From assembly GCF_002270415.1 (NCBI RefSeq), contig NZ_NNRI01000007.1:1550001-1614000 (forward strand): 64,000 nucleotides of DNA, in the 5' to 3' direction. This DNA comes from Mesorhizobium sophorae (lineage in GTDB: Bacteria > Pseudomonadota > Alphaproteobacteria > Rhizobiales > Rhizobiaceae). The notes beneath the pieces were generated by a model, which was given only the letters and a program-made list of their open reading frames with translations, had not been told where the DNA came from and ran no database searches. Made by a program: the position numbers and the translations under genes. Positions 51,064 to 60,380 of this stretch are shown piece after piece (positions within the stretch are counted from its first letter, which is position 1; every line of letters starts with the position of its first letter).

Positions 51064-52627
51064 ATGCTTCAAATCGACCGAAACACCGTTGCGCTTGCGG
51101 GCGCTTGTCTTGCCTCGCTGCTGTTTGGCCTCGAAATCTCGAGCGTACCGGTGATCCTGCCGAAACTGGAAAGCGTGCTCGCCGCCGATTTCAAGGATCT
51201 GCAGTGGATCATGAATGCCTACACCATCGCCTGCACCACGGTGCTGATGGCGACGGGGACACTGGCGGACCGGTTTGGCCGCAAACGTGTGATGGTGACC
51301 ACCACCATCGCCTTCGGCTTTGCCTCCCTGCTATGCGGCCTCGCACCGAGCGCGCCAATCCTGATCATTGCGCGTTTTTTGCAGGGGCTTGCAGGAGGAG
51401 CGATGTTCACCTGCAGCGTGGCCGTGCTGTCGCACCAGTTTCAGGATGGTGGTGAACGCGGCAAGGCCTTCGTTGCCTGGAGTATCGCCTCGGGCATCGG
51501 GTTGGGTTTCGGTCCCGCCATTGGTGGATTGATCGTCGCATTCTCGAGCTGGCAATGGGTGTTCCTCATCCACGTGCCGCTGGCGATCCTTGCCCTGGTC
51601 TTCATCGTCGCCGGTGTCACGGAATCACGCGATCACAACGCCCAGAAGCTCAATCGGGCCGGCATCCTGACGCTTTCGCTCGCAGTGTTCGGTTTCTCCT
51701 ATCTGATCACGCAAGGCGCCGATCTCGGGTCCGGCGCCCGTGTCGGCGTGATCGTCGCGGCGATAGCGGCCTTCATCGGGTTTCTTGTTGCCGAAAGGGT
51801 CAATCCCTATCCGATGTTCGACTTCTCCGTCTTCCGCATCCGCCAATTTTCAGGCGCGATCATGGGCGGCATCGGCATGAATTTCAGCTACTGGCCGTTC
51901 ATCATCTATCTGCCGATCTATTTTTCTGGCGTTCTGGGCTATGACAGCACCACGACCGGCCTGTTGCTGCTCGTCTACACGCTTCCCCTGATGCTGATGT
52001 CCTCAACCGCCGAGCGCCTGCGCGCGCGCTATCAGGCGCGAATTGCGATCCCGCTTGGGCTTTTGACATTGGGGATCGGCTTTATCGCCATGAGGATAGG
52101 GTCCGGGCTCGAGGGAGCCAACTGGGTGACGATGCTGCCTGGTACGCTGATCGCCGGCATCGGCATCGGCCTGACCAATTCACCGACCACCAACACCACG
52201 ACCGGCTCGGTATCGCCGGATCGTGCCGGCATGGCCTCGGGAATCGATATCAGCGCACGCCTGATCACGCTCGCCATCAACATCGCGGTGCTGGGCCTGC
52301 TGTTGACGCAGGGCATCGTTTATTATCTGCGGAACGCATTTGGCGGCGCATTCGACCCGAGTGAATTGCGCGCGCTGGCGAAAGATCGCCACCGGAAACC
52401 TCGACGGCCTGACACAGGACTCGCCCAGGCTCGCGGCCCTCGACCCATCCGGCGCTATCGCGCATGCAGCCCTGGTCAACGGTTTTGGCTGGGTCATGCT
52501 CTATAGCGGGATCGGCGTTCTAGCCCTTGCCGTCATCAGCTTCATCATCTTCGGTGTGAAGACTGCCGCGCCGCAGGAGGAAAGGGGGCAGCGTTCCGCT
52601 CAGACCGTTGGCGAGGTTCGCTCGTAG
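51064..52627 (+). pseudogene. DHA2-type MFS drug transporter, frameshifted near the 3' end
   Basis: The first ~440 codons encode a 14-TM EmrB/QacA-type exporter (GLEISSVPVILPKLESVLAA, TGTLADRFGRKRVMVTTT, SGIGLGFGPAIGGLIV). At 52381-52383, after ALAK, the frame changes: the continuation KIATGNLDGLTQ, HAALVNGFGWVMLYSGIGVL, VISFIIFGVKTA, which is the normal end of such proteins with the last membrane helix, is in the next frame. One extra A in GCGAAAGATC explains it. As read, the protein ends in ~45 unrelated residues. It could be an assembly error. Confidence 0.85.
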
Positions 52628-52658
52628 CCTCGGCCTCCGGATACCTGCACGGACAGTC

Positions 52659-53498
52659 TTAGCCCTGCCGCCTCGCCATGAAAGCCAGCCGCTCGAACAG
52701 ATGCACGTCCTGTTCGTTCTTCAGCAACGCACCGTGCAGCTTGGGCAATGCGTTCTTCGGGTCGGCGCGCAGGTCTTCCGGCGCTATGTCGTCGGCGACC
52801 AGCAGGCGTATCCAGTCGAGCGCTTCCGAGGTTGACGGCTTCTTCTTCAGGCCGGGCACCTCGCGGATCTCGTAGAACTGAGTCAGCGCCGCCCGCACCA
52901 GGTTCTGCTTGATGCCGGGATAGTGCACGTCGACGATTTTGTGCAGCGTCTCGACGTCGGGAAAGCGGATGTAGTGGAAGAAGCAGCGGCGCAGGAAGGC
53001 GTCCGGCAGCTCCTTCTCGTTGTTGGAGGTGATGATGACGATCGGCCTGACCGCGGCGCGAATGGTCTCGCCGGTCTCGTAGACGAAGAACTCCATCCGA
53101 TCGAGTTCCTGCAGCAAATCGTTGGGGAACTCGATATCGGCCTTGTCGATCTCGTCGATCAGAAGCACGACCTTCTTGCCGGCCGAGAACGCCTCCCAAA
53201 GCTTACCGCGCTTGATGTAGTTCCTGATGTCGTTGAAGCGCTCGTCGCCGAGCTGGCTGTCGCGCAGCCGCGACACGGCATCGTATTCGTAAAGGCCCTG
53301 CTGCGCCCTGGTGGTCGACTTGACGTGCCATTCGATCAGGTCGAGCCCAAGGGCTGCCGCAACTTGCCTGGCGAGTTCGGTCTTGCCTGTGCCGGGCTCG
53401 CCCTTGACCAGCAAGGGCCGTTCCAGCGCGATCGCGGCGTTGACCGCCACCATCAGATCCTTGTCGGCGACATAGGCCGCCGTGCCTTCGAAACGCAT
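52659..53498 (-). CDS. MoxR-type AAA+ ATPase
   Basis: A 279-residue AAA+ ATPase with Walker A VKGEPGTGKTEL, Walker B VVLLIDEIDKAD, sensor 1 IVITSNNEKELPDAFLRRC and the CoxD/MoxR-like end (DDIAPEDLRADPKNALPKLH). MoxR ATPases act with VWA proteins as chaperones for metalloenzymes. The CoxE-like VWA gene lies 3 kb downstream on the same strand. A mosaic repeat lies directly upstream. Confidence 0.92.
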   Translation of the reverse strand: MRFEGTAAYVADKDLMVAVNAAIALERPLLVKGEPGTGKTELARQVAAALGLDLIEWHVKSTTRAQQGLYEYDAVSRLRDSQLGDERFNDIRNYIKRGKLWEAFSAGKKVVLLIDEIDKADIEFPNDLLQELDRMEFFVYETGETIRAAVRPIVIITSNNEKELPDAFLRRCFFHYIRFPDVETLHKIVDVHYPGIKQNLVRAALTQFYEIREVPGLKKKPSTSEALDWIRLLVADDIAPEDLRADPKNALPKLHGALLKNEQDVHLFERLAFMARRQG

Positions 53499-53509
53499 TG
53501 TTGCTCCTT

Positions 53510-53607
53510 AGAGTGGTTCACCGTTTCACGGAAACGTCGAACCGCTCTATCTCTTTGTTTTGACGCAATTCCGGACGGAAAGCCGTCTGCACTTTTCCTG
53601 GAATTGC
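53510..53607. repeat. Two-hairpin mosaic repeat upstream of the MoxR gene
   Basis: AGAGTGGTTCACCG...TCGAACCGCTCT (53510-53548), then ATCTCTTTGTTTTGAC, then GCAATTCCGGACGG...TTTTCCTGGAATTGC (53565-53607). The second hairpin also occurs at 57780-57817. Confidence 0.8.
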
Positions 53608-53736
53608 TCTTGGTTGGTCATGACGACCGTAAGGACGCGGCTCCGCCTGTGCAAGGGTGGCTTGTCGGCGGCGGCCAGAGCGTGGATCCGCCACGGAAAG
53701 AATGCCTGTCTCACTGGCGCTTGGTCGACCAGCAGC

Positions 53737-53890
53737 CTATATTGGGTGGGACGGTCTGCGCTTCCCGGCAGGAGAACATTTTCCCCGGGGCCTTAACGAT
53801 CCTTAGGGAGCTGTCCCTGGGAAGACCCGTGGGTTTTCTCACACGGCGCCCACCTACTTTGTAGGTTCCCGGGATCGCTCTCTCCACCGG
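53737..53890 (+). ncRNA. ssrS: 6S RNA
   Basis: 6S RNA mimics an open promoter and binds sigma-70 RNA polymerase. The region has the expected layout: closing pairing GGTGGG (53745-53750) with CCCACC (53849-53854), inner stem CTTCCC (53761-53766) with GGGAAG (53818-53823), a central loop containing GGGGCCTTAACGATCC, and a 3' hairpin CCGTG...CACACGG. A CTATAT -10 box is at 53737-53742, so transcription likely starts near 53748. It precedes the 5-formyl-THF cyclo-ligase gene, the conserved ssrS-ygfA neighbourhood. The ends are approximate. Confidence 0.78.
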
Positions 53891-54001
53891 TTGTGTGGAT
53901 CGTCACTTTTCGCAACGCATCCATGTCTTTCGGTGGATGATGCGGTAGAAAACGTCGCTCCTAAAGCTCCACCCAGATCTGACCTTTTCTATCGTCTGCG
54001 C

Positions 54002-54589
54002 ATGACATCTTCAAAACACCTGAAAAAGCAGCTTCGCCTCGAGGCACTCGGGCGCCGCGACGCGCTCGATGAATTCTGGCGGGTGGAGATCGCCCTCGAA
54101 ATGGCCGAGACGGCGCGCGATCACCTCGCTGTCGAGCCGGGTCAGATCGTCTCCGGCTTCTGGCCGATGCGCTCGGAAGTCGACGTCCGGCCGTTGATGT
54201 TCGCCTTGCGCGAGAAGGGAGCCAGGCTTTGCCTGCCGGCGATCCTCGACAAGACCACCATCGTCTTTCGCGAGCTCGTGCGGGGCGCGCCGATGGTCGA
54301 GATGGGTTTCGGCACGGTCGGCCCGCATGAGGAGGCCGAGGTGCTCGACCCCACGGTGATGCTGGTGCCGCTCGCCGCTTTCGACGCGCGCGGCCATCGC
54401 ATCGGCTATGGTGCCGGCTACTACGACCGCGCCATCGCCAAGCTGGTCGACAAGGGGCTGCCGCTCAGATTGATCGGCATCGCCTTCGACTGCCAGGAGG
54501 TGGGGCTGGTGCCAGATGAGGACCACGACGTCGTCATCCCGGAAATACTCACGGAGAGTGGGTTGCGCCGCTTCGCGCCAAAATTGTAG
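54002..54589 (+). CDS. 5-formyltetrahydrofolate cyclo-ligase
   Basis: The enzyme (YgfA/MTHFS) turns 5-formyl-THF into 5,10-methenyl-THF with ATP. The 195-residue protein has the family blocks SGFWPMRSEVDVRPLM, LVPLAAFDARGHRIGYGAGY and YDRAI. ATG 54002 gives the basic N-terminus KHLKKQLR seen in homologues. It lies directly downstream of 6S RNA, a link kept from enterobacteria to rhizobia, and may be partly expressed by read-through from it. Confidence 0.93.
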   Translation: MTSSKHLKKQLRLEALGRRDALDEFWRVEIALEMAETARDHLAVEPGQIVSGFWPMRSEVDVRPLMFALREKGARLCLPAILDKTTIVFRELVRGAPMVEMGFGTVGPHEEAEVLDPTVMLVPLAAFDARGHRIGYGAGYYDRAIAKLVDKGLPLRLIGIAFDCQEVGLVPDEDHDVVIPEILTESGLRRFAPKL

Positions 54590-54665
54590 ACAAGCACAAT
54601 GGACGCATGATCTTTTCACAGACGTCATGCAGCTTTTGCTTCGCTGACATTCGGTGCGGGATCAT

Positions 54666-55490
54666 ATGAGACTTCTCTTCCTCGGCGACATGGTTGGAAA
54701 AACGGGACGCACGGCAGTGTGGGAACAACTGCCGGGACTGATCTCCGATTTCAAACTCGATTTCGTCATCGTCAACGGCGAGAATGCCGCCGGCGGCTTT
54801 GGCATCACCGAAGAGATCTTTCGCGAAACGATCGCGGCGGGCGCCGATGTTGTCACCACCGGCAACCATGTCTGGGACCAGCGCGACGCGCTGGCGTTCG
54901 CGCCGCGCGAAGAGCGCTTTTTGCGCCCCTCCAATTTCCCCAAGGGCACGCCCGGACGCGGCTCCGGCGTCTACATCGCCAGGAGCGGTGCGCGTGTGCT
55001 GGTCGCCAACATCATGGGCCGGGTGTTCATGCATCCCGAACTCGACGATCCGTTCCAGGCCGGTGAGCGCGAACTGGCCGCCTGTCCGCTCGGCGAGCAG
55101 GCGGATGCCGTGATCATCGACTTCCACGCCGAGGCAACCTCGGAAAAGATGTGCTTCGCGCATTTCGTCGATGGCCGCGCCAGTCTCGTCGTCGGCACCC
55201 ACACGCACCAGCCGACCGGCGATCACCAGATCCTCAATGGCGGCACGGGTTACATTTCCGACGCCGGCATGTGTGGCGACTACGATTCCTCGCTCGGCAT
55301 GGACAAGGAGGAACCGCTCAACCGGTTCCTATCGAAAGTGCCGAAAGGGCGTTTCGAGGCAGCAACCGGACCGGCGACATTGTGTGGCGTCGGCGTCGAC
55401 ATTTCCGACCGCACCGGGCTGACCGAGAGGATCGCGCCGTTTCGTCGCGGCCCGCGGCTGGAGGAAACCGCACCGTCCTTCTGGTCGTGA
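54666..55490 (+). CDS. YmdB-family metallophosphoesterase
   Basis: A 274-residue member of the TIGR00282/YmdB group of calcineurin-like phosphoesterases; some hydrolyse 2',3'-cAMP. Metal-site motifs are all seen: FLGDMVGKTGR, VNGENAAGGFG, TTGNHVWDQ, IIDFHAEATSEK and VGTHTHQPTGDHQIL. ATG 54666 starts MRLLFLGDMVG, the usual N-terminus. It follows the cyclo-ligase gene and precedes yebC by two genes, a frequent rhizobial order. Confidence 0.93.
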   Translation: MRLLFLGDMVGKTGRTAVWEQLPGLISDFKLDFVIVNGENAAGGFGITEEIFRETIAAGADVVTTGNHVWDQRDALAFAPREERFLRPSNFPKGTPGRGSGVYIARSGARVLVANIMGRVFMHPELDDPFQAGERELAACPLGEQADAVIIDFHAEATSEKMCFAHFVDGRASLVVGTHTHQPTGDHQILNGGTGYISDAGMCGDYDSSLGMDKEEPLNRFLSKVPKGRFEAATGPATLCGVGVDISDRTGLTERIAPFRRGPRLEETAPSFWS

Positions 55491-55560
55491 CATTGATATG
55501 GACGCAAGCAGTACCTAATTGCCGGCGACACTGCTCTAGATCGTAGAGGGGACGACCTCC

Positions 55561-56328
55561 ATGCAGCTCATCGAATTCCTGGCGCCGCATTTTCACTTTG
55601 TGTCCGATCCAACGGCCTGGGTCGCGCTGCTGACGCTGGTGGTGCTGGAGATCGTGCTCGGCATCGACAATCTGATCTTCATCTCGATCCTGACCAACAA
55701 GCTGCCGGAAGCGCAAAGGGCGCGCGCCCGCCGGCTTGGCATCTCGGCGGCGCTGATCATGCGGCTGGTGCTGCTGGCCACGATTTCGATCATCGTCCAG
55801 CTGACGACGCCGGTGTTCACCGCCTTCGGTCACGGGTTCTCCTGGCGCGACCTGATCCTGATTGCCGGTGGCCTGTTCCTGGTGTGGAAGGCGACCAAGG
55901 AGATCCATCACACGGTCGATCCCGACGATCACCAGGACACGATGCTGGGTGAGACTCTGCAGATGAGCCTCGCCGGCGCGATCTTCCAGATCCTGCTGCT
56001 CGACCTCGTCTTCTCCATAGATTCGATCATCACCGCCGTCGGCATGACCGACGAGATCGCCATCATGTACATTGCCGTGATCGTCGCGGTCAGCGTGATG
56101 ATGCTGGCGGCCGGACCGCTGGCAAATTTCATCGCCAAGAACCCGAGCATCGTAATGTTGGCGCTGGGCTTCCTGCTGATGATCGGCATGACGCTGATCG
56201 CCGACGGCATGGGCTACCATGTGCCCAAGGGTTACATCTACGCGGCGATGGGTTTTTCGGCCCTGGTCGAAGGGCTCAACATGCTGGCGCGACGACGGAG
56301 AAAAGCGAAGTCCGGCGAGGGGCATTGA
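55561..56328 (+). CDS. TerC-family integral membrane protein
   Basis: A 255-residue membrane protein with about seven hydrophobic segments. The TerC hallmark [20 protein letters not shown] and its second half-repeat [18 protein letters not shown], each with the acidic residues in the membrane, are complete. TerC proteins are linked to tellurite resistance and to metal (Mn) export for exported enzymes. No other ter genes are near, so metal homeostasis is the more likely role. Confidence 0.93.
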   Translation: MQLIEFLAPHFHFVSDPTAWVALLTLVVLEIVLGIDNLIFISILTNKLPEAQRARARRLGISAALIMRLVLLATISIIVQLTTPVFTAFGHGFSWRDLILIAGGLFLVWKATKEIHHTVDPDDHQDTMLGETLQMSLAGAIFQILLLDLVFSIDSIITAVGMTDEIAIMYIAVIVAVSVMMLAAGPLANFIAKNPSIVMLALGFLLMIGMTLIADGMGYHVPKGYIYAAMGFSALVEGLNMLARRRRKAKSGEGH

Positions 56329-56652
56329 GGTTGGCAAGAGCATAGCCGCATCACGAGACCTTGGAATTTGTCGCTGTCGCGTAGGATCGCTGGATCAGCC
56401 AGTATGCCAGCCATGCGATCAGCATCATCGACCGGCTGAAGTCCGACCTTAGGGCGTGAGCGATTGCAGCGGCCTCGCGGCTGGACGAATTGAGCCGATT
56501 TATCTATAAGCCGCCCATTCCGACAGAGAACGCCGTGCTTCCACGAGTTGCACCTGGGACACTCTGAAAATTTGAATTCGAGCATTTTGCAGAAGACGAG
56601 GTGAGATCACCTCGCTTCGGGATGCTCTAGCCGAGAAGACGACAGGGGTGCC
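56329..56652. other. Intergenic region between terC-like gene and yebC
   Basis: About 320 bp without a convincing gene. It contains one hairpin at 56580-56627 and presumably the yebC promoter. Confidence 0.5.
56580..56627. repeat. GAGCAT hairpin repeat before yebC
   Basis: Outer arms GAGCAT and ATGCTC enclose a perfect inner stem CGAGGTGA/TCACCTCG. Similar in plan to the other short hairpin repeats. Confidence 0.65.
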
Positions 56653-57402
56653 ATGGCTGGCCATTCACAGTTCAAGAACATCATGCACCGCAAGGGCCGC
56701 CAGGATGCGGTGCGGTCGAAAATGTTTTCCAAGCTGGCACGCGAAATCACCGTTGCCGCCAAAAGCGGGACGCCCGATCCATCGATGAACCCGCGCCTGC
56801 GCCTGGCCGTGCAGAACGCCAAGGCGGTGTCGATGCCGAAGGACAACATACAGCGCGCCATCAACAAGGCCTCGATGGGCGATGCCGAAAACTACGAAGC
56901 CGTGCGCTATGAGGGCTATGGACCCGGCGGCGTCGCCGTCATCGTCGAAGCGCTGACCGACAACCGCAACCGTTCGGCCTCGAACGTGCGCGCCGCCTTC
57001 ACCAAGGCCGGCGGGGCGATGGGCGAAACCGGTTCGGTGTCGTTCATGTGGGATCGTGCCGGCGAGATCTATTATCCGGCATCGGCCGGCAGCGCCGACA
57101 AGGTGATGGACGCGGCGATCGAAGCCGGCGCCGATGACGTGGAATCCGATGAGGAAGGCCACACGATCTATTGCGCCTTTGAAAATCTCGGCGAAGTGTC
57201 GAAAGCGTTGGAGGCCTCGCTCGGCGAAGCTGAATCGGTGAAGCCGATCTGGAAGCCGCAGAACAGCGTTCCGGTCGACGAGGATCGGGCACACTCGCTG
57301 ATGAAGCTGGTCGCCACGCTCGAGGATGACGATGACGTTCAAAGCGTCTACGCCAACTTCGAAGTCGACGACGAGACCATGGCCAAGCTCAGCGCGGCAT
57401 GA
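56653..57402 (+). CDS. YebC/PmpR-family regulatory protein
   Basis: A 249-residue protein with the YebC start [20 protein letters not shown] and blocks [37 protein letters not shown] and [15 protein letters not shown]. YebC/TACO1 proteins were described as DNA-binding regulators; more recent work on the family points to a role in translation of proline-rich stretches. In many proteobacteria it sits near ruvC; that cluster is not within the window. Confidence 0.96.
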   Translation: MAGHSQFKNIMHRKGRQDAVRSKMFSKLAREITVAAKSGTPDPSMNPRLRLAVQNAKAVSMPKDNIQRAINKASMGDAENYEAVRYEGYGPGGVAVIVEALTDNRNRSASNVRAAFTKAGGAMGETGSVSFMWDRAGEIYYPASAGSADKVMDAAIEAGADDVESDEEGHTIYCAFENLGEVSKALEASLGEAESVKPIWKPQNSVPVDEDRAHSLMKLVATLEDDDDVQSVYANFEVDDETMAKLSAA

Positions 57403-57421
57403 GCGGAGTCCAGCCAGAGAC

Positions 57422-57733
57422 ATGAGCGAAGCTCAGCTTCCCGCCATCCGCATCACCTATTGCACGCAGTGCCAGTGGCTGCTGCGTGCCGGCTGGATGG
57501 CGCAGGAGCTGCTTTCGACCTTCGGCACCGACCTCGGCGAAGTGACGCTGGTGCCAGGCACCGGCGGCATCTTCACCATTTCCTGCAATGATACGCTGAT
57601 CTGGGACCGCAAGCGTGACGGCGGCTTTCCGGAAGCGGCCAAGCTTAAGCAACTGGTCCGCGATGTCATCGACCCGGATCGCGATCTCGGCCATTCCGAC
57701 CGCAAGGGTCATACGCAAAAAGACCCCGCCTGA
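57422..57733 (+). CDS. SelT/SelW/SelH (Rdx)-family protein
   Basis: A 103-residue thioredoxin-like protein: RITYCTQCQWLLRAGWMAQE holds the CxxC motif, with Cys where eukaryotic SelW has selenocysteine, and GGIFTISCNDTLIWDRKRDG GFPEAAKLKQLVRD follows. Role unknown, probably redox. It starts 19 bp after yebC and is likely cotranscribed with it. Confidence 0.9.
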   Translation: MSEAQLPAIRITYCTQCQWLLRAGWMAQELLSTFGTDLGEVTLVPGTGGIFTISCNDTLIWDRKRDGGFPEAAKLKQLVRDVIDPDRDLGHSDRKGHTQKDPA

Positions 57734-57779
57734 GCAGGATCTTTTGCATTTCGCAGAACGCTTCTCTCTCTGTCTCGAC

Positions 57780-57817
57780 GCAAATCCGGACGGCCACGCA
57801 CTTTTCCTGGAGTTGCT
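57780..57817. repeat. GCAA-TCCGGACGG hairpin repeat
   Basis: GCAAATCCGGACGG pairs with CCTGGAGTTGC around CCACGCACTTTT, a variant of the second hairpin at 53565-53607. It separates the SelW-like gene from the convergent DUF1772 gene. Confidence 0.65.
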
Positions 57818-58293
57818 TAGAGCAATGAGAGAATGAAGCAGGCCATCGCCATGATGGCGGTGATGGTGCGGACGTGGTTCCACATCACCCATTGGCTCAG
57901 ATGGTTCGCCCACACAGCGGCGCCGTTGCTGCTGGCCGGGTCGACGGCGGCGAGCGCATCGTTGAGCGGCACGTTGAAGACCATGGTCACGATCGGGTTG
58001 CCGATCAGGTAGATCACCGCGCCGGCAAGCAACCAGTACGAGCCGGACTGGCTCCAGCCCATGATGGCGGCGGCGATAAGAACCAGACAGAGCAGGCCGG
58101 TACCGAACAGCGCCGTCATGAAGGTCGGGGTGATCACCGTGACGTTGATCGAATTCATCGCCGCGATGCCGCTGGGGACGGGCAGTCGGGCAAGCGCCGC
58201 CATGACGAAATTGGAAAAGGCGAAAGACACGCCGCCGCCGACGCCCGAGCCGATTGCGGCAATGATGGTAAGGGTGGGAAGAAGCTTGATCAT
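57817..58293 (-). CDS. DUF1772 membrane protein (anthrone oxygenase-like)
   Basis: A 158-residue membrane protein with four hydrophobic segments: LTIIAAIGSGVGGGVSFAFS, GTGLLCLVLIAAAIM, YWLLAGAVIYLIGNPIVTMV and TITAIMAMACFILSLL; VPLNDALA and the WxxWNHVRT motif (QWVMWNHVRTI) are DUF1772 hallmarks. Fungal relatives include anthrone oxygenases. The start 58293 is 1 bp after the stop of the NmrA-like gene, so the two form an operon under the divergent TetR regulator. Confidence 0.85.
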   Translation of the reverse strand: MIKLLPTLTIIAAIGSGVGGGVSFAFSNFVMAALARLPVPSGIAAMNSINVTVITPTFMTALFGTGLLCLVLIAAAIMGWSQSGSYWLLAGAVIYLIGNPIVTMVFNVPLNDALAAVDPASSNGAAVWANHLSQWVMWNHVRTITAIMAMACFILSLL

Positions 58294-58294
58294 C

Positions 58295-59128
58295 TCAGTT
58301 GCTCCAGATTCGGCTAGCGGCGGTTTCGGTTGCGTAGGTGGAGAAGTCTCTTGGCTGGCGGCCAAGCACGCGCTGGACGCCGTCGGTCAGCGTCTCGTTG
58401 CGGCCGTCAAGCACTTCGGTGAACAGCTCGTTGAGCAGCCAGGCGAATTCGGGCGGCAGGTCGTGCGCGGCCACGGCGGCGGTGAACTCGTCATGCGAAA
58501 TCCTGACAAAGCGGATGTCGCGCCCTGCGGCCTTGCCGATCTCGGCGACGGCGTCGGCGAAGCTCAGCAGCCGTGGCCCGGTCAGTTCATAGAGCTGGCC
58601 GACATGCCCTGGCTCAGTCAGCACGGCAATGGCGACGTCGGCGATGTCATCGGCATCGATAAACGGCTCGCCGACATTGCCGACCGGCAAAGCCACTTCG
58701 CCCTCAGCCAAGGACTCGACAAGGAAGCCTTCGCTGAAGTTCTGCGAGAACCAGGCGCAGCGCAGGATCGTCCAGTCGGCGCCAGAGGCCTTCAGCATCT
58801 CTTCGGAACGCTGGGCTTCCACCTCGCCACGTCCGGACAGCAGCACTAGCCGGTTGATGCCGTTTTGTACGGCAAGCCTGGCGAAGGCGCCGATCACCTC
58901 GGCGGCACCCGGCACGGCCAGATCGGGATAGTAGCTGATGTAGACGGCGCTGACGCCTTGCATTGCCAGGCCCCAGGTTGCGGGGACCTCCCAGTCGAAG
59001 CGCGGGGTGCCCGAGCGCGAGCCGATGCGCACCGGGAGGCCTTGCGCCGTCAACCGCTCGGCAAGGCGGCGGCCGGTCTTGCCGGTGCCGCCGAGGATCA
59101 GGATGGGGTTTGGTGTCGTGTTGTTCAT
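58295..59128 (-). CDS. NmrA-like NAD(P)-binding protein
   Basis: A 277-residue atypical short-chain dehydrogenase: ILGGTGKTGRRLAERLTAQG is the nucleotide-binding GGTGxxG motif, followed by RLVLLSGRGEVEAQRSEE, LRCAWFSQNFSEGFL and PFIDADDIADVAIAVL, typical of NmrA/AgnL-type proteins. It may be a reductase or a redox sensor. It is the first gene of a two-gene operon with DUF1772. Confidence 0.88.
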   Translation of the reverse strand: MNNTTPNPILILGGTGKTGRRLAERLTAQGLPVRIGSRSGTPRFDWEVPATWGLAMQGVSAVYISYYPDLAVPGAAEVIGAFARLAVQNGINRLVLLSGRGEVEAQRSEEMLKASGADWTILRCAWFSQNFSEGFLVESLAEGEVALPVGNVGEPFIDADDIADVAIAVLTEPGHVGQLYELTGPRLLSFADAVAEIGKAAGRDIRFVRISHDEFTAAVAAHDLPPEFAWLLNELFTEVLDGRNETLTDGVQRVLGRQPRDFSTYATETAASRIWSN

Positions 59129-59163
59129 AGCTGTTTTCCTCTGTTTCTAAACATGAGTAATCC

Positions 59164-59203
59164 TCACATTTGCAAAACGTGATAAACCCTCGTATTTTGC
59201 GAG
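59164..59203. promoter_or_regulatory. Possible TetR operators between NmrA-like and TetR genes
   Basis: TCAC-N12-GTGA at 59164-59182 and CTCG-N7-CGAG at 59189-59203 are inverted repeats in the divergent promoter region; both contain ATTTTG or ATTTTGC-like cores. Binding by the TetR protein is inference. Confidence 0.35.
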
Positions 59204-59234
59204 TCAAGCGATTTTGTTGGCATTGGAGACAGCC

Positions 59235-59876
59235 ATGGAAGACACGGCCGCGCCGGTTTCGTCACAGGAGCAGATTGCTTCCCCGCGCCGGGCGCCGAGC
59301 CAGCAGCGCAGCCGCGAGCGGGTCGAACGCATGCTCGCCGCTGCCTCGGCGCTGATTGCCGAGCAAGGCAGCGACGCCATGCGCATGGGCGAAGTGGCGG
59401 AACGGGCAGGGGTGTCGATCGGCTCGCTCTACCAGTTCTTTCCGGACAAGCGGGCGGTCGTCTGGGCGCTGGCCGAGCGCTACACCGCCGAAAGCCAGGC
59501 GTGCATCTCGGCGGCACTCGCCGATGTCGGCGACGCCGAAGGCCTGCGCCAAGCGTTTTCCGAGCTGGTCGATATCTACTACGGGCTGTTCCTGGCCGAG
59601 CCGGTGATGCGCGACATCTGGTCAGGCACGCAGGCCGACAAGGCGCTGCGCCAGCTCGAACTCGCCGACAGCCGGGCCAACGCCGAATTCCTCACCGCGG
59701 TGCTGAAGCGGCTGCGGCCGGCAGCCGATCCGACGGCGCTGGAAACCACGGCGTTCCTGGTCTGGCAGATGGGCGAGGCCGCCGTCCGGCTGGCGATCTC
59801 GGTCGACCGGCAAGAGGGCGACAGGCTGGTCTCGGCTTACAAGCGGATGGCGCTGCGGGAACTATTGGCGGAGTAG
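59235..59876 (+). CDS. TetR-family transcriptional regulator
   Basis: A 213-residue TetR protein. The N-terminal helix-turn-helix is at about residues 25-75 (SRERVERMLAAASALIAEQG, MGEVAERAGVSIGSLYQFFP, DKRAVVWALAERY) and an all-helical ligand domain follows. ATG 59235 has GGAGA 9 bp upstream. It is divergent from the NmrA-like/DUF1772 operon, which it most likely represses. Confidence 0.92.
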   Translation: MEDTAAPVSSQEQIASPRRAPSQQRSRERVERMLAAASALIAEQGSDAMRMGEVAERAGVSIGSLYQFFPDKRAVVWALAERYTAESQACISAALADVGDAEGLRQAFSELVDIYYGLFLAEPVMRDIWSGTQADKALRQLELADSRANAEFLTAVLKRLRPAADPTALETTAFLVWQMGEAAVRLAISVDRQEGDRLVSAYKRMALRELLAE

Positions 59877-59897
59877 GACGCGATGGAAGGTGAGCAA

Positions 59898-59928
59898 CAA
59901 AAAACCCGCCACAAGGGCGGGTTTTTCG
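59898..59928 (-). terminator. Bidirectional terminator between TetR and rpmE
   Basis: An 11-bp stem AAAAACCCGCC/GGCGGGTTTTT with loop ACAAG. It has a T run on both strands and serves the convergent TetR and rpmE genes. Confidence 0.9.
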
Positions 59929-59951
59929 ATCTGCGAAAAAGGTCGTCGGGC

Positions 59952-60173
59952 TTAGAGGCCGAAACCTTCGAAACGCTTCTTGAACTTCGACAGGCGACCA
60001 CCGCGATCGAGCAGGGTCTGCTGGCCGCCGGTCCAGGCCGGGTGGGTGGTCGGGTCGATATCGAGGTTCATCGTATCGCCTTCCTTGCCCCAGGTCGAAC
60101 GGGTCATGTATTCGGTGCCGTCGGTCATGACGACCTTGATGGTGTGGTAATCGGGATGGATGTCGGTCTTCAT
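59952..60173 (-). CDS. rpmE: 50S ribosomal protein L31 (zinc-free type)
   Basis: A 73-residue L31: [20 protein letters not shown] and [20 protein letters not shown] are typical. The four zinc cysteines of the C+ form are missing, so it is the C- form used by most alphaproteobacteria. It stands alone with a terminator. An ABC exporter gene is divergent upstream, a layout common in rhizobia. Confidence 0.95.
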   Translation of the reverse strand: MKTDIHPDYHTIKVVMTDGTEYMTRSTWGKEGDTMNLDIDPTTHPAWTGGQQTLLDRGGRLSKFKKRFEGFGL

Positions 60174-60380
60174 GGTTCGGTTCCTGGCTTGCCGGCGCTG
60201 CCGACGGGCATAAGCCTGCGTCGATGCGCCCCTTTTTAAAACTCGAAGCCGCAGCTATTGAAGAGCCACGGCTTCTAAAACGGTCGGCGAGCCTATACAT
60301 CAGCCGGAATTGAATCACAAGGCCGCGGCAAGCGCATATATTGAGGCGCATAGCCAGAGGCGGCTAGAGGAAACGCAGGA

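Noticed and set aside
56329..56652. Possible small gene in the terC-yebC gap
   Set aside because: Only short frames without ribosome-binding sites or motifs; a hairpin repeat explains part of the sequence.
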